From Saposhnikovia divaricata (taxonomy: Eukaryota; Streptophyta; Magnoliopsida; Apiales; Apiaceae), in contig CM071599.1 in NCBI GenBank assembly GCA_036435485.1, positions 211,395,178 through 211,459,177 on the forward strand: a DNA stretch of 64,000 nucleotides. Reading direction: 5' to 3'. The notes below the pieces were generated by a model that did not search any database, was not told where the DNA came from, and saw only the letters and a program-made list of their open reading frames with translations. A program made the position numbers and the translations under genes. Position 1 is the stretch's first letter. Each line of letters opens with the position of its first letter. Shown here one piece after another: positions 47,482 through 58,645 of this stretch.

Positions 47482-48637
47482 ATGGCACCTAAGCGTCGAC
47501 GAGGTAGTACTAGTACCCGTCCAACCTCGGATGAGGATGCTAATGGAGGTAATGGGGAGAAATTTATGTCGGTGGAAGCTCAAAACGAGTATGATAGATT
47601 GATGAAGAGGTCGATTGCTAGAGAACGGGGTTTTTGCTGGTTAACCATTCAGAGTTGGTTTGTATGATTCGAGGGCATGGTTTCGAAAGGTTTTGTGAGG
47701 CACCTTCTCCAGTTCCTTTGGGTGTTGTTAGGGAGTTTTATGCTAATGCCAAGATGGAGAAGAGTGGTATTTGTATGGTTCGAGGTAAGAAAATAGACTA
47801 TCGGCCGGCAGCTATTCGCCGGGTTGTGGAACAGCCTCCAAAGCCGAGGGGGTCGTAGATTGGGTAAAGAAAACTAGAGAGGATGTTGATTTGGATGCTA
47901 TTGTGGCCGAGATTTGTGTACCTGGTACAGTTTGGAAATTAAGGCCGGACACTTTTGAGCAGGTTACTTTTCCGGCCTCGACTATGAACAAGTTCGCACG
48001 GGCGTGGAACTCGTTTATTTGTGCTAACATGTTGCCTTCATCTCATCCGGCCGATGTGACTGTGCCGAGAGCCATTATTTTGTGGGGCATTCTTCAAGGC
48101 AAGTATATTGATGTGGCTTATTTAGTACATCAGAACATACTTCGGTTTTTGCAAAGTGGTGGGCAGTCCGCTATTCCGCATGCTTCTATTGTATGGGGTT
48201 TGTGTATGGAGGCTGGAGTTAGTTGGGATGCAGATGATCCAGTGCAGATGCCAGCTAATCCGATTGTTGATGCTACGATTGATGCGATGGTGGAATGGCC
48301 TGGCGGCATTCCACATCACCATGGTTTAGGTTATCAGGTTCATGGTCCTGGTGAAGCGGGAGTGGATGTTCCTAGGGTTGCTCGAGCAGGTCCTAGCCGT
48401 CGAGGTATTGATATGTCAGGGTTGGATGCTCATTTTCGTGGATTGACTAGGAGATTGGATGCTATGACTAGGAGGATGGATGCTATACATGTTAGTAATC
48501 GGGAGTATGCTGAGGATATGGCTACAGCTTTGAGAGATGCGGGTATTCAGGCCCGGTGGCCGGTTTATGGAGCTCGTACACCTTATCCACCACCAGATCC
48601 AGATTCACCCGAGAAGGGTGATGATTTGGACGAGTAG
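47482..48637 (+). pseudogene. Athila env-like ORF, plus copy, broken
   Basis: Same protein as the minus copy at 29830-30991: MAPKRRRGSTSTRP, HSELVCMIRGHGFERF, then PRAIILWGILQGKYID and SPEKGDDLDE. Two single-base deletions in G runs (near 47630 and near 47853) shift the frame. The minus copy has the full runs at both places. A repeated RLDAMTRRMDAI motif near the C-terminus looks like a short amphipathic helix. Role unknown; position suggests the env-like frame of Athila. Confidence 0.78.
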
Positions 48638-50005
48638 GTATGTTTTCTGCTATTCCTCGTATTTACTTCCATTCAATGCGGACATTGAATATTTTAAGTT
48701 TGGGGGTGGTTTGAGGGTTTAGTAGTTGTTGTTGTATTATTTGTTAATGTAGGATTTCATGCTTTGCATATTAGTAGTAGTAATTCATGCATGTATGTTC
48801 GTATTAATTATGTTTGTTTCATATAGGACATTCTTTTTTTTTGTTTCGTATACCATGTGAGTTCATTCTAGTTGCATTTTCATGGCATGCATATTTCATG
48901 ATCCCTTAAGACGAGCTAATTCTGATTGGTAGGTAGGTGTCTAATTGAGTGTGGTAATGATGAATAGAGGGTTAATTTATAGTTCTTATGAAATTGACTT
49001 GCATGTTTCAGAAACAATATTTACACAGTCTCATCGTTTGCTTTTGGGCTAGGTTGAGGTTATGCTTGTTTGGATGTTTTGAGATTTAATCACTTGATTA
49101 TATTTAGAATTTTCGTTATTCCCTTGATAGCGAAGGAACACTAAAGTCTAAGTTTGGGGGAAAACAGGGATTTCATGCTTAAATTGTAAATAATTGTCAA
49201 TAATGGCTAGGTGTCAAATGGCTAGTAGCCGGCTCATATTTATATGAGTAGTCTAGGGTTGGAATTGAGAATTCTCATTCCAGATTGAAAAAAAAAACAG
49301 AAAAAAATAGAAAAAAAAAGAAAGAAAAAAAAGAGAAAAAAAGAGTCAAAAGTGTCAATTGTTTATATGCAAAATTAACTAGGGTGAGCTCTTTAATACT
49401 CGAGCTATTAAGTTCGCAGGGACTTTGTGCCTAGTGACCTAAGGCTTTTATAGTCTGGGATCCACTGACCTAACGCTCGCTACATGGGTATTATTGTATA
49501 AGCCTTTTGGGGTCTCATCCATTGCACGGTTAAATAAGCACGCTTGTATATTATGTGTCATAGTTGTTGTTAGTAATAAAGCATGAATTTCTGTCTAACT
49601 TGAATGATGATGGAGGTGTTCCTAGGTTATGAAGTGTTTACCGTCTATTCTATTTATAAACCTGTGATTGTCTTGGCGAAGAGCATGTATGATTTTGACC
49701 TAGTTTTGGAAGTATTTCTGATGAGCATTGCACACACGCACATTTCTGTTCATGTAATGTTAGTATACGGGAACTTGGTCGAGCTCTATTTGGATTTAGT
49801 TGCATTCTTTTAGATATTTGCTTTTTAGTTGGTTTTGGTTAGTTTGAAGGGGATCTTTGCATTTTCATATTAGTTGCATTCATGCATTGCATTGCATTGG
49901 ATTTTGTGGGTACATTCACTATAGGCCCTCACGAGACCTTACTCGTCCACTGGGGTTGCCTAGGGGTTTAAAGGGCTTGTTGCATATGCCAAATGCAACC
50001 GTGAT
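48638..50005 (+). other. 3' non-coding region of the composite, plus copy
   Basis: Holds two AAGTTTGGGGG polypurine-like words (48696-48706, 49150-49160), a purine run at 49287-49345 and GTTAGTTTGAAGG-like sequence. It ends with ACCGTGAT, the hAT target duplication. The part 48638-49774 is mirrored at 28680-29829; beyond 49774 only this copy exists. Confidence 0.8.
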
Positions 50006-52796
50006 TAGGGGTGTCAATTTCGGGTAATGGGTCGGGTTCGTGTCGGGTTGACACTACCCGGTCATTTTTTTAGGTTAACCCGAACCCGACACGACCCGAA
50101 TCGGGTGGAAAATTCTCAACTCGAACCCGACCTGTTGTATCTACAATTTACCCGAACCCGACCTGTTTTGACACGAAGTACAAACAAATCATTGCTGACC
50201 CGAAACAACCCGACACGACCCGAAAAATAAAAAAATATCATATTTTTTATTTTGATTTTTGAGCAGCAAAATATAAATAAATTCCAACACAAATTTAAAT
50301 AGAAATAAGCAAGACTTCATAAGTCATTAACATTCTGGGCAACAAAAGCAATATTCAGAGCAACAATTCTGGGCAGTGGGACTGGGATCTAAGTTAAAAT
50401 ATTACAAAACATTCTCCCATTAAAATGATCCATTTGAAAATTAAAATTAAAACTAAGCAACCAACAGCTTCCACATTCCATTTTCTTCCTTCCAGCCTCT
50501 TGGAAACATTTTCTTACTAACTGAAAGCATAAAAATGAGATCAATCAGCAGCTACAAAAACATTTAAAATGAGAAGTAACAGCAAGTTGAAATTACCTTT
50601 TACTCTGGTCATTGTTAAGGTTCAAATTCAAGATATCTTCACACAATTCTTCTACTTTCAACTCAGCAGCAACTAGATTGAAAAAGAGAAATTTAAAGTT
50701 AAAACTTAAAACACTATCAGAGTATTTATTTAAACATAGAACTAAATGCAATATACCTTTTTCTCCGTACAACCAATGCCTTGCACATATTAATGTTTCA
50801 GCATTTTCAGGTAAAAGGGCTGTGCGATATTTGTTAATCACTCGTCCACCAGCACTGAATGCAGCTTCCGAAGATACAGTTGTTATGGGAATACTTAATA
50901 TATCGCATGCCATTGCAGCAAGCTCTGCATACCTGAATCGATTTCCACCCCAAAAGTCTAGAACATCTAAATGCACTTTCCTGTCAACTTTTGGCTCCTC
51001 TAAGTACAACTCCAGCTGCGTTTTTTTGGCACTAACTACTGACTCGTCAAGCTCATATTCATCAAGCTCCTGCAATACATTTATCAGTACACATTACACT
51101 AATATCCTGACATAAATTAAATTAAAACCAGGACACAAATTTAACTAAAAATTGCATTACCTTCATAACATCTTCTGCCTCATTAGCAAAAAGCATTTCA
51201 CATCTACTCTGGTCACCTCTTTTCTGAGTAGAGGTTGAACTCGGAGATGCTTTAACGGCATACTCATCGAAAAGTGAAAAAAGTTTGACTTTGAGATCAG
51301 TGAATTGTAAAGAATCAACACCATAAAATTTTCTATAGAAGAAATCAACACAACTAAGCTTGTACCGTGGATCAAGGATGCAAGCAATAGCCAAAATAGT
51401 GCTAAAATCAGCCCAATATTTCTTAAATTTTTCATACATCTTGGCTGCCATTGATCTCATAAACTCATCTTCACAATCCAACTTATCCTTCAATGTTAAA
51501 TGAGCAATTGCCAATACTGGAAAGTACAAATTTGCAGTGGGATACTTACTTCCAGAAAATATTCGATGGAGTCCTGATTTGGAGAGTCCTGATTTGGAGA
51601 GTTTGTGTTCACATTCTGATTTTCACTTTCACTTTCCATTAGATCTGCACATGTAAATAACAAAACCATAAGCTCAAATGTAAACAACATAAATTTAATC
51701 TTCTATTAACTGCAACTTGTCTCGTAAATTTAATTCAGAAGGACAACCTCTTTCAAAAATAAAAACATAATATCTGTCTATATACACATGTTGCCTGAGA
51801 GTTTGTTAACCTCCATGTCTCCTACACTCACTCGTGATAGGACAAACTAAAAATATTCTTTTATAGCAAATTACGTAATACTGATACAGATATCAAAAGT
51901 GAACACTGACAGTTAAAGATACCAAAAACAACTCATTTCACGAGTAAACACAATCGACGTCATATTACTAAAATTTAGGTATGTCTGGTAACATTAATCA
52001 ATCAGCACATACCCCTAATTCAATCGAACCCGCAGGTACACCCCCACCCATCAGTATATACCCCCTAATTAAATCGAACAATTACTATACATCGATTTCA
52101 AATAATCCATCCGGGGGTTTATAGTATCCAGGCCTTTAATCGTCGTAAACAAACATATCAATTTGCATACCACATATTCGAAACCACATAATTAAAAAAA
52201 ATAACAATTAAAACAACCTATCAAGCAAGCAAAACCCAGATACGCATACATATTAAGCACAAAGTAGATCGCAACTAATTGATATAGTTATGTGCGAAAG
52301 AGACAATTATATATGTTAAATTATATACCTGAGAAGAGAAGAGAGGCGGCGGCGATTTGAAATCGAAAGAGAATGAAAGTAAAGAGTTTAGTAATTATAA
52401 GATCTGTAAGGTTAGGGTTTATAAGATTTGTAAGATTTGTAAGATTTAGTCATTTAGATTTTAGAGAGATATGAGGTTTGAGAGAGTAATAGAGGCGGTG
52501 AGACTGTGAGAGGCGTAAATAAGATTGAGACACTGAGTTAAGGGTTTGACATTACTAATGGGATGGGCCGGCCGACATAATTTATACATATATATATATA
52601 TATATTATATATTATATAAAAATAAACAGGTCGGGTTCGGGTTTTTCGGGTCAACCCGAAAATGACCCGATTTTTTCGGGTAGAAATTAACCCAACCCGA
52701 ACCCGACCCGAAACAGAAAAACCTCAACCCTAATTCGTACTTTTACAGGTCGGTTTCGTGTCGGGTTTCGGGTCGTGTCGGATTTTGACACCCCTA
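50006..52796 (-). mobile_element. Internally deleted hAT transposon
   Basis: Terminal inverted repeats TAGGGGTGTCAA (50006) and TTGACACCCCTA (ends 52796). The 8-bp target duplication ACCGTGAT at 49998-50005 and 52797-52804 is perfect. Both ends have clusters of GGGTCGGGTTCG-type sub-terminal repeats (50020-50225 and 52625-52780). The interior retains the ends of a transposase gene on the minus strand. The presumed promoter region 51800-52500 contains no coding sequence. Confidence 0.93.
50593..51639 (-). pseudogene. hAT transposase, N-terminus fused to C-terminal domains
   Basis: Start codon at 51639 with an acidic, Asn/Ser-rich leader (MESESENQNVNTNSPNQDSP). Around 51550 it jumps, out of frame, to SKYPTANLYFPVLAIAHLTL. 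This begins the hAT RNase-H-like C-terminal part (DUF4413-type: MYEKFKKYWADF, ACILDPRYKL). After a short intron (about 51070-51160) comes the dimerisation domain (Dimer_Tnp_hAT): DILSIPITTVSSEAAFSAGG, RTALLPENAETLICARHWL. The BED zinc finger and most of the catalytic core are missing, so no active transposase. Resembles the RICESLEEPER/Ac-like BED family. Confidence 0.85.
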
Positions 52797-52872
52797 ACCG
52801 TGATCACCTACGGAAGTGGTACTAGTTAGTTAGTTAATTGTAATTGTTTATGCTTGAGGACAAGTATCGGTT
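52797..52872 (+). other. End of the composite's 3' region after the hAT
   Basis: Resumes the 3' non-coding sequence interrupted by the hAT (CACCTACGGAAGTGGTAC onwards). No gene. Confidence 0.7.
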
Positions 52873-52886
52873 TAAGTTTGGGGGTG
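52873..52886 (+). other. Polypurine tract
   Basis: TAAGTTTGGGGGTG immediately before the 3' LTR. Same word as the internal polypurine-like repeats. Plus-strand priming site of an Athila-type element. Confidence 0.85.
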
Positions 52887-54169
52887 TGATAAGTGGGTTT
52901 TATATCCACTTGGAGCCTTCCATATCGGCTTAAATTGATTGTTTTGGACTCAAGTTTGTTGTAGTTTTGATGTGTTTTGCTTAGTCGTGCAGATTTACGA
53001 GAATGTTGATTAAGGTTGATGCTTCTATCGTGTTTGGAGGATTAATTGATTTAAATTCGGATTTTCCGGGAAGGTTGCGCAGTCTACACTGTTTTGGCCA
53101 TATCTGGAGTTCTAGAAGTCCGTTTTCAGTGATCTTACAGCTCACGCGAAGCTTGGGAGATTTTCTACAACCTTAGAAAGAAATCAGGTGCAGGAGGCGT
53201 GCTGAATTAATTCGCGCGCGTGTTCTATGAGAAGCAAAGCAGAAAAATTCCAGTTTTGTCCTTTTTCTAATTCCAATTGTATTTTGGGCAGCTTTTGACA
53301 CCTAAATTGAATTCTAATTGTATTTTAGGATGTTTCCTTGCTGGGCAAGATTTCTAGAGTCTATATAAACACTTCTAGGGATACATTGTAAGGGATCCTG
53401 GACACACAATTTTTACATACTTCTTAATATTAAAAGCTAGGGTTTTATTTTCTTCTCTCCATCTTTGCAAGCTCAATTTAATTCTTGGATTTAATTGTTC
53501 TTCATTATTCAAAGATTTAAGGTATTTCTTATCTTCTCCTTATTAATTACATGTTTATTATGGCTTTCTTGATTATTATTGTTAGTTTTAATCCTAGAAT
53601 GAGTGAGTAATTTAATTATAGGGTATCAAGGGGAGCCATGTTTGCACCATGATTTGGGTTTAATTTGATTAGTAGATTGATGGGTAAAGAGTAATTCTGA
53701 TTGATATGTACTAATTCTTAATTTGTGTAATTGCGCAATATCACGGATTAATTGATTGCAATAGGAGTAATAGATCGAAAGATTTTACTACTAGAGGCTT
53801 ACATACAATTAGCGGAATTGAAGGTGAGTGTGAAAGCATCATTAGATATTCTGAGAGTGTTAATGCTTGAAAAAGATTAACCATTGCTTTAATTACTTAA
53901 CCCCATTAAAAAGCTATACCTTTGCGATTTGTTTGGTGTAAGCATGGTGAACCTGAATTGCCCTAGATCCCTTAATTAATTGATTTAAAACCTTTGTTAA
54001 ATTTGTTTTAGTAGTAAATAAAATCCTCTAATAATCGTTTGTGACTAGAAACAATTAATAATAATTGAATTGAAACTGAAACTGTCTCCTTGAGGAATCG
54101 ACCCGTATTTGCTAGTATCTACTACAATTGATACCGTGCGCTTGCGGTTATACATAATTTTACACATCA
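52887..54169 (+). repeat. 3' LTR of the composite element, complete
   Basis: TGATAAGTGGGTTTTATATCC to TTTTACACATCA, 1,283 bp, followed by the GTAAT target duplication. The first 905 bases match 27751-28655 with few changes. TATA box TATATAAA at 53362-53369. Confidence 0.92.
53362..53369 (+). promoter_or_regulatory. TATA box of LTR promoter
   Basis: TATATAAA in the context GAGTCTATATAAACACTTC, identical in the 5' LTR at 28226-28233. Confidence 0.5.
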
Positions 54170-54255
54170 GTAATCATTTATATTGAATCATAATTTATAT
54201 ATTATATGTAATCATGTTATTTTTAAATTTATGTTATATCTTTCAATTGTATGTA

Positions 54256-55077
54256 GGGTGAAAAATCAAAATACCCACCACTTAATTCCAGGTGCCCAAA
54301 ATACCCACCAGGGGAAACAGCCGCCCTTTTTACCCACGGACCTCACATGTGTTACATGCGTACACAGTACACGCATGTCTCACATGCGTGGTCTTCATAA
54401 AATGTAAAGGAGCTGCCACATGCGTATTTGAGATACGCATATTCAGGATGCGCATCCACTAATATGCATCAACCAGATGCGTATTCAAATCACTGTTCAT
54501 CGTCTTCGTCCATGGCGAGAGAGAGACGGCTGGCAGCGATTCCGGCGACCGATTCGTTCACTATCATCCAAGCATCTTTCAGTCATGTAGCATACACCAA
54601 AATCATCACCATCTCACCTTCTACAAGCCTATACAGTTCGAATTTTGTTTGTTTTTCCGGATTCGAAAACCCCAAAATATAGAACTCGTTTCCGATTCAC
54701 TTTCCGATTGGTCTATTGTACGCCCCTGCGGGGCCAAAATCAATAACGGAATAAGGGAAAAGAGAGAGGGAGGTTTGGTCTTCATTTTGATGTTCCCAGT
54801 TGTTGTGTATGATGCCTGAAAGTGTTGGACGGGGAAGATGCGATTGGAGAGGCGATTGGAGCTCACCGGAACGCCAACTATGTTTTGTGAAAAATGACGC
54901 GTGATGATGTCATCACGCATCTCTGTGTTACGTGTTACAGGATACGCAATTGCGTAATGCGTATCTTCGGCGACGCATGCCCAGCATGCGTGGTTCGTGG
55001 TCAAAAAGGGCGGACAGCAGCGCCTACGGGTATTTTGGGCAGGGAGAATACAAAAGTGGTGTATTTTGGGCTTTTTT
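54256..55077. mobile_element. Fold-back element rich in ATGCGT words
   Basis: The left arm (GGTGAAAAATCAAAATACCC, then GGTGCCCAAAATACCCACC and GCCGCCCTTTTTACC) pairs with the reverse complement of the right arm (AAGCCCAAAATACACCACTT, GCCCAAAATACCCGTAGG, GTCCGCCCTTTTTGACCACG) over about 85-100 bases. Several CATGCGT/ACGCATG words occur on both sides. The centre (54510-54850) is GC-richer and may be captured host sequence. A (TA)n array starts at its right edge. No supported protein. Confidence 0.72.

Positions 55078-55122
<45 letters not shown>
55078..55122. repeat. (TA)n microsatellite
   Basis: About 20 TA units between two fold-back elements. Confidence 0.95.
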
Positions 55123-55125
<3 letters not shown>

Positions 55126-55530
55126 TTCCATGGAGTACTATTTTAATTGGAGTACTTAGAGTACATATTCGTTCTGCATTCAAAATATTTTAAAATTTAT
55201 TATTTTGCAAACTTTGTTATATGAATATCATAATTTCATTGATAATTTTAAAAATCATGTATGTTTTGCAATATGTTATCTTGAAAATTCTTCATGTTTT
55301 GCAATCAGAACATATATGTTTTGCAACCCAATTGTGTTTTGCAAAATAATTCGTTTTGCAATATTTTGTTAGCAAAACATACAAAATTTTCAAGATTTTC
55401 AATGAAATAGTGAAATTCATGTAATAATCTTTGCAAAATAATAAAATTTGCAAAATTTTGAATCCAAAATGTATAGTACTCAAAATACTCCAATTAAATG
55501 AGTATTACATAGAACTTTATTCTCTCTCTC
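55123..55530. mobile_element. Fold-back MITE with AAGTTCCATGGAGTACT ends
   Basis: AAGTTCCATGGAGTACTATT on the left pairs with AATGAGTATTACATAGAACTT on the right, and pairing continues through AATTGGAGTA and the GCAAAA-rich interior. Nearly the whole 400 bp folds as one hairpin. Bounded by (TA)n on the left and CTCTCTC then (TA)n on the right. Confidence 0.78.
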
Positions 55531-55531
55531 T

Positions 55532-55535
<4 letters not shown>

Positions 55536-55580
<45 letters not shown>
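55536..55580. repeat. (TA)n microsatellite
   Basis: About 21 TA units, between the two MITEs. Confidence 0.95.
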
Positions 55581-55584
<4 letters not shown>

Positions 55585-56110
55585 CCTACTCTACTACAAA
55601 CTAAAATTAACTACAAACTACAAACTACAAACTAAACAATAATTCAATATTTCGTGCTAATTTAATGATCAAACTAGGGGTACCACAATACAAAAAGTGT
55701 TTAAAATAATTGGCTCCATTCAGCAAAAAAAAAAAAAAAAATCACTGTTCACGTGATGACGTGGCAGTGGATTTCACTGGTTAACGGTGCTTCGCACCTT
55801 CTTGTACGGCGCTTCGCGCCTTTATCATTCTAAAGTTGTAAGGAATGGCAATCAATGGTAAATGCAATAGACAATTGACGGGTGTGTCGAGGGCCTGCGG
55901 CCCTCATGACTACCTAACTCATCTGTTTACTGTCTTAAATGCTTCGGATTTCCACGGCAAGTTTTTTTTTTTTTTGGTGGATAGAGCCAATTATTTTAAA
56001 CATTTTTTGTGAAGGTATCCTTGGCGGGAACCTTAGAATAAATGAAATATAATTAATCTAGTGTTAGTTTGTAGTTTGTATTTAAGGATTGGTTTGTATT
56101 TGAGCAAAGA

Positions 56111-56112
<2 letters not shown>
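55581..56112. mobile_element. Fold-back MITE flanked by (TA)n
   Basis: Left arm: GGGTCCTACTCTACTACAAAC, ACAAACTAAAATTAAC, then AAAAAGTGTTTAAAATAATTGGCTC. Right arm: GAGCCAATTATTTTAAACATTTTTTGTG, then TAGTTTGTAGTTTGTATT. The centre has a TGATGACGTGGCAG core like that in the element at 3155-3532. (TA)n lies on both sides. Confidence 0.75.

Positions 56113-56152
<40 letters not shown>
56113..56152. repeat. (TA)n microsatellite
   Basis: About 19 TA units at the right edge of the third fold-back element. Confidence 0.95.
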
Positions 56153-56156
<4 letters not shown>

Positions 56157-57666
56157 TTAGTTTACATAAATTTTGAAAATAATTAATGTGGTAATATAAT
56201 ATTATTTATGATAATGTGAAAAAATTAAATTGCTAAGAAATATCCCATTTGTATTTTCGTTTAAAACTTAAGTAGGTAATCAAATTAAAAATTACACCAA
56301 AAATTCTAAGTTATGCTTAAAATATTATTACATTTTCGTTCTTCCACTAGGATATTAGGTACAAAGACAATGCTTATATACATCAATAATAAGCCTATTT
56401 TAATGTAATACTGTACATATGTACTGTACATGATTCCTAACTGATTTTTTTTTTAATGTTTATATTAGTTATAATTATACTTACAATATTTAGTTAAAAA
56501 TTTGTAATGTTGAATGTAAACTTAGCCATATAATCATGCTTGGAAATTTATTTGATTATATTTGAGGAATGCAAAAAAAGGTTTTAAAATAATGAAATTG
56601 CAAATTAAAGATTAAAATTATTTTAAGTCAAAATTCGATAAGTTCGGAATGCCGTTTTAAAAAATCTCATTCGAGAAGTCAAAAAATTGATTCGTGATGT
56701 AAAGGAAACATTAATTTGAGATATCATTTGAAAAATAGTTTAATTCATTTTAGATGTCTAAATTAGAAAATCAAATTAGTTTGATTGAAAAATATGTTTC
56801 GAACTGTCAGGAGAACATAAATTCCAAATGTCACTCGAGACAATTTGATCCATTGAAGATTTCTTATTTAGAGAAATCAAATAAATATTTTCGAGAAGTT
56901 TGATTCGAGAAATTAATGAAAGCCAAACAATTTTTCAACAATTCGAGAAGTCAAGTCACAATACAGAATTTTTGAATTAGGGACTTAGCTAAATATCGAA
57001 TGAACAACATATAAATTTCTTAGAGATGTTTCAAATATACGTATCAGCAAATTACAAACATTTACAGTAATCCGCAGTGTGCATATTGCAAGACTACATG
57101 GAGAGAAATTTAAGGAAAAAACAACTAAAAAGGTGGATCGATTCAGTGTAAACATAAAAAAAAATTACAAATTGTCAATTTATACTATTTTAATATAAAC
57201 GTAATTTGTAATTTAATTTATCTTATACTGGTAACAAATATAATTGTAAAAGTGAGTTGTAAATGAGTACTTTCTTCAATTGTTTTTGTTTTTTTAAATA
57301 AAATTCTTTCTTCAATTGTTAAGTTTTCCAATATAACAAGCATATAAAAATTTCTTTAAAAAATATAAGAAGATGAGAATATATTTCTTATCGACAATTT
57401 ATTGAGAATCTTTTTTGAAGTAAAATATCATATTTAAAGTGATATTGTATGTTATTTAATTCTGTTATATTTATCATGATATAAGATCCTCTGGTTACAT
57501 GGTTATAAGAGATTTAAACGAAGAAAAATCAAGAAAATTGATAATACATTCGCTTAAGGTTGATCGCGGTGCGGCCGTGCGGACGGTACGATTTTCGGAT
57601 CAATTCGCACATGCGATTTAGTCAATTTTTCAAACCGCAATCACACTGTGAAATCCTTAACAAAAG

Positions 57667-57719
<53 letters not shown>

Positions 57720-58645
57720 TATAAAATTAATATATGTATATATATAAATATAATTATATAATATATAAAATATTATAAGAAAAGAGTTCATTTATTCCCC
57801 CATACTTAACATAGGTTCATTATAAGAAAACATCTCATTTATTCTTGTAATAATTAATTTATTAGATATAATTTTAACTAATTTATAATATTATAATTAT
57901 TTATTTGACAATATTATTAAATAACATGCACATGTAGAATCTTAAGATTAGAGAAAGATGCCAAACAAATTTGATATTATTTATCGAGAAAACATTTAAA
58001 TTTCGAAATTGAATCATTTTTTTTGAAATTAATTCATTTAATTTATAGTATTTAGAAAAATTACAACATATGATGATAAATCTCCATTACTTTTTTTTTA
58101 TAAATCTTTCATTTGAAAATGAAAAGTTAAACTTTTTTAATGAGATATTATATAAAGTATAAATTATAATTATGAAATTCACAAATCGCACATTTGTTTG
58201 ATAAAAAAGGAAAATAATACCAACATCAACAAACTCATTTTTTTATGTGTAATTGAAATATAGAAGGATATTTATCAACAGATAATTTAGAAAATATTGT
58301 TTTACTTAGTTTATAAATTTCTAATTATTATTGTCATTATTATTTTAACTATAAATTTAATTTATTTAATTTTAATTTTCTTATAAACTTCTACATTTAC
58401 AATATATTATATTGCACCAATCCCCATCAAGAATTCTTTTTTCATTCAAGTATACTTCGCATGGTGTTATAATAATTTATAAGAAAAACTAATATTATAT
58501 AAGTTAAATTTCTAATTTTAAATACATGCACAAATTTCCATCAATTTCTTATTCCTTTTCCTTTTTTAATTCATTATTTATTTTAATGTAAAATATCAAT
58601 AACTTTCACAATTACACTTTAGTTTCTAAAAAACATATCTATCTA
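56153..58645. other. AT-rich intergenic DNA
   Basis: No gene seen. A short GC-richer patch (57553-57650: GGTGCGGCCGTGCGGACGG and partly complementary AACCGCAATCACACTG) may be a hAT-derived MITE end. (TA)n at 57670-57716. The rest is AT-rich with TCGAGAAGTCAA-like words at 56660-56950. Confidence 0.55.

Larger units (their letters stand above)
27751..54169 (+). mobile_element. Composite Athila element with inverted double interior
   Basis: Both outer ends are the same LTR family in the same orientation (27751-28655, truncated; 52887-54169, complete). The target duplication GTAAT at 27746-27750 and 54170-54174 is perfect. Inside are two head-to-head copies of the coding interior: minus strand 28680 to about 35616 and plus strand about 35617 to 49774, the latter expanded by later insertions. 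The shared arms (28680-34575 and 40023-49774, less the 3.9-kb solo LTR) are each about 5.9 kb and about 97% identical in translated pol by eye. Each arm has its own stops or frameshifts. Confidence 0.88.

Noticed and set aside
54621..55004. 127-codon minus-strand frame
   Set aside because: Lies within the fold-back element and partly in its arm; no recognised domain.
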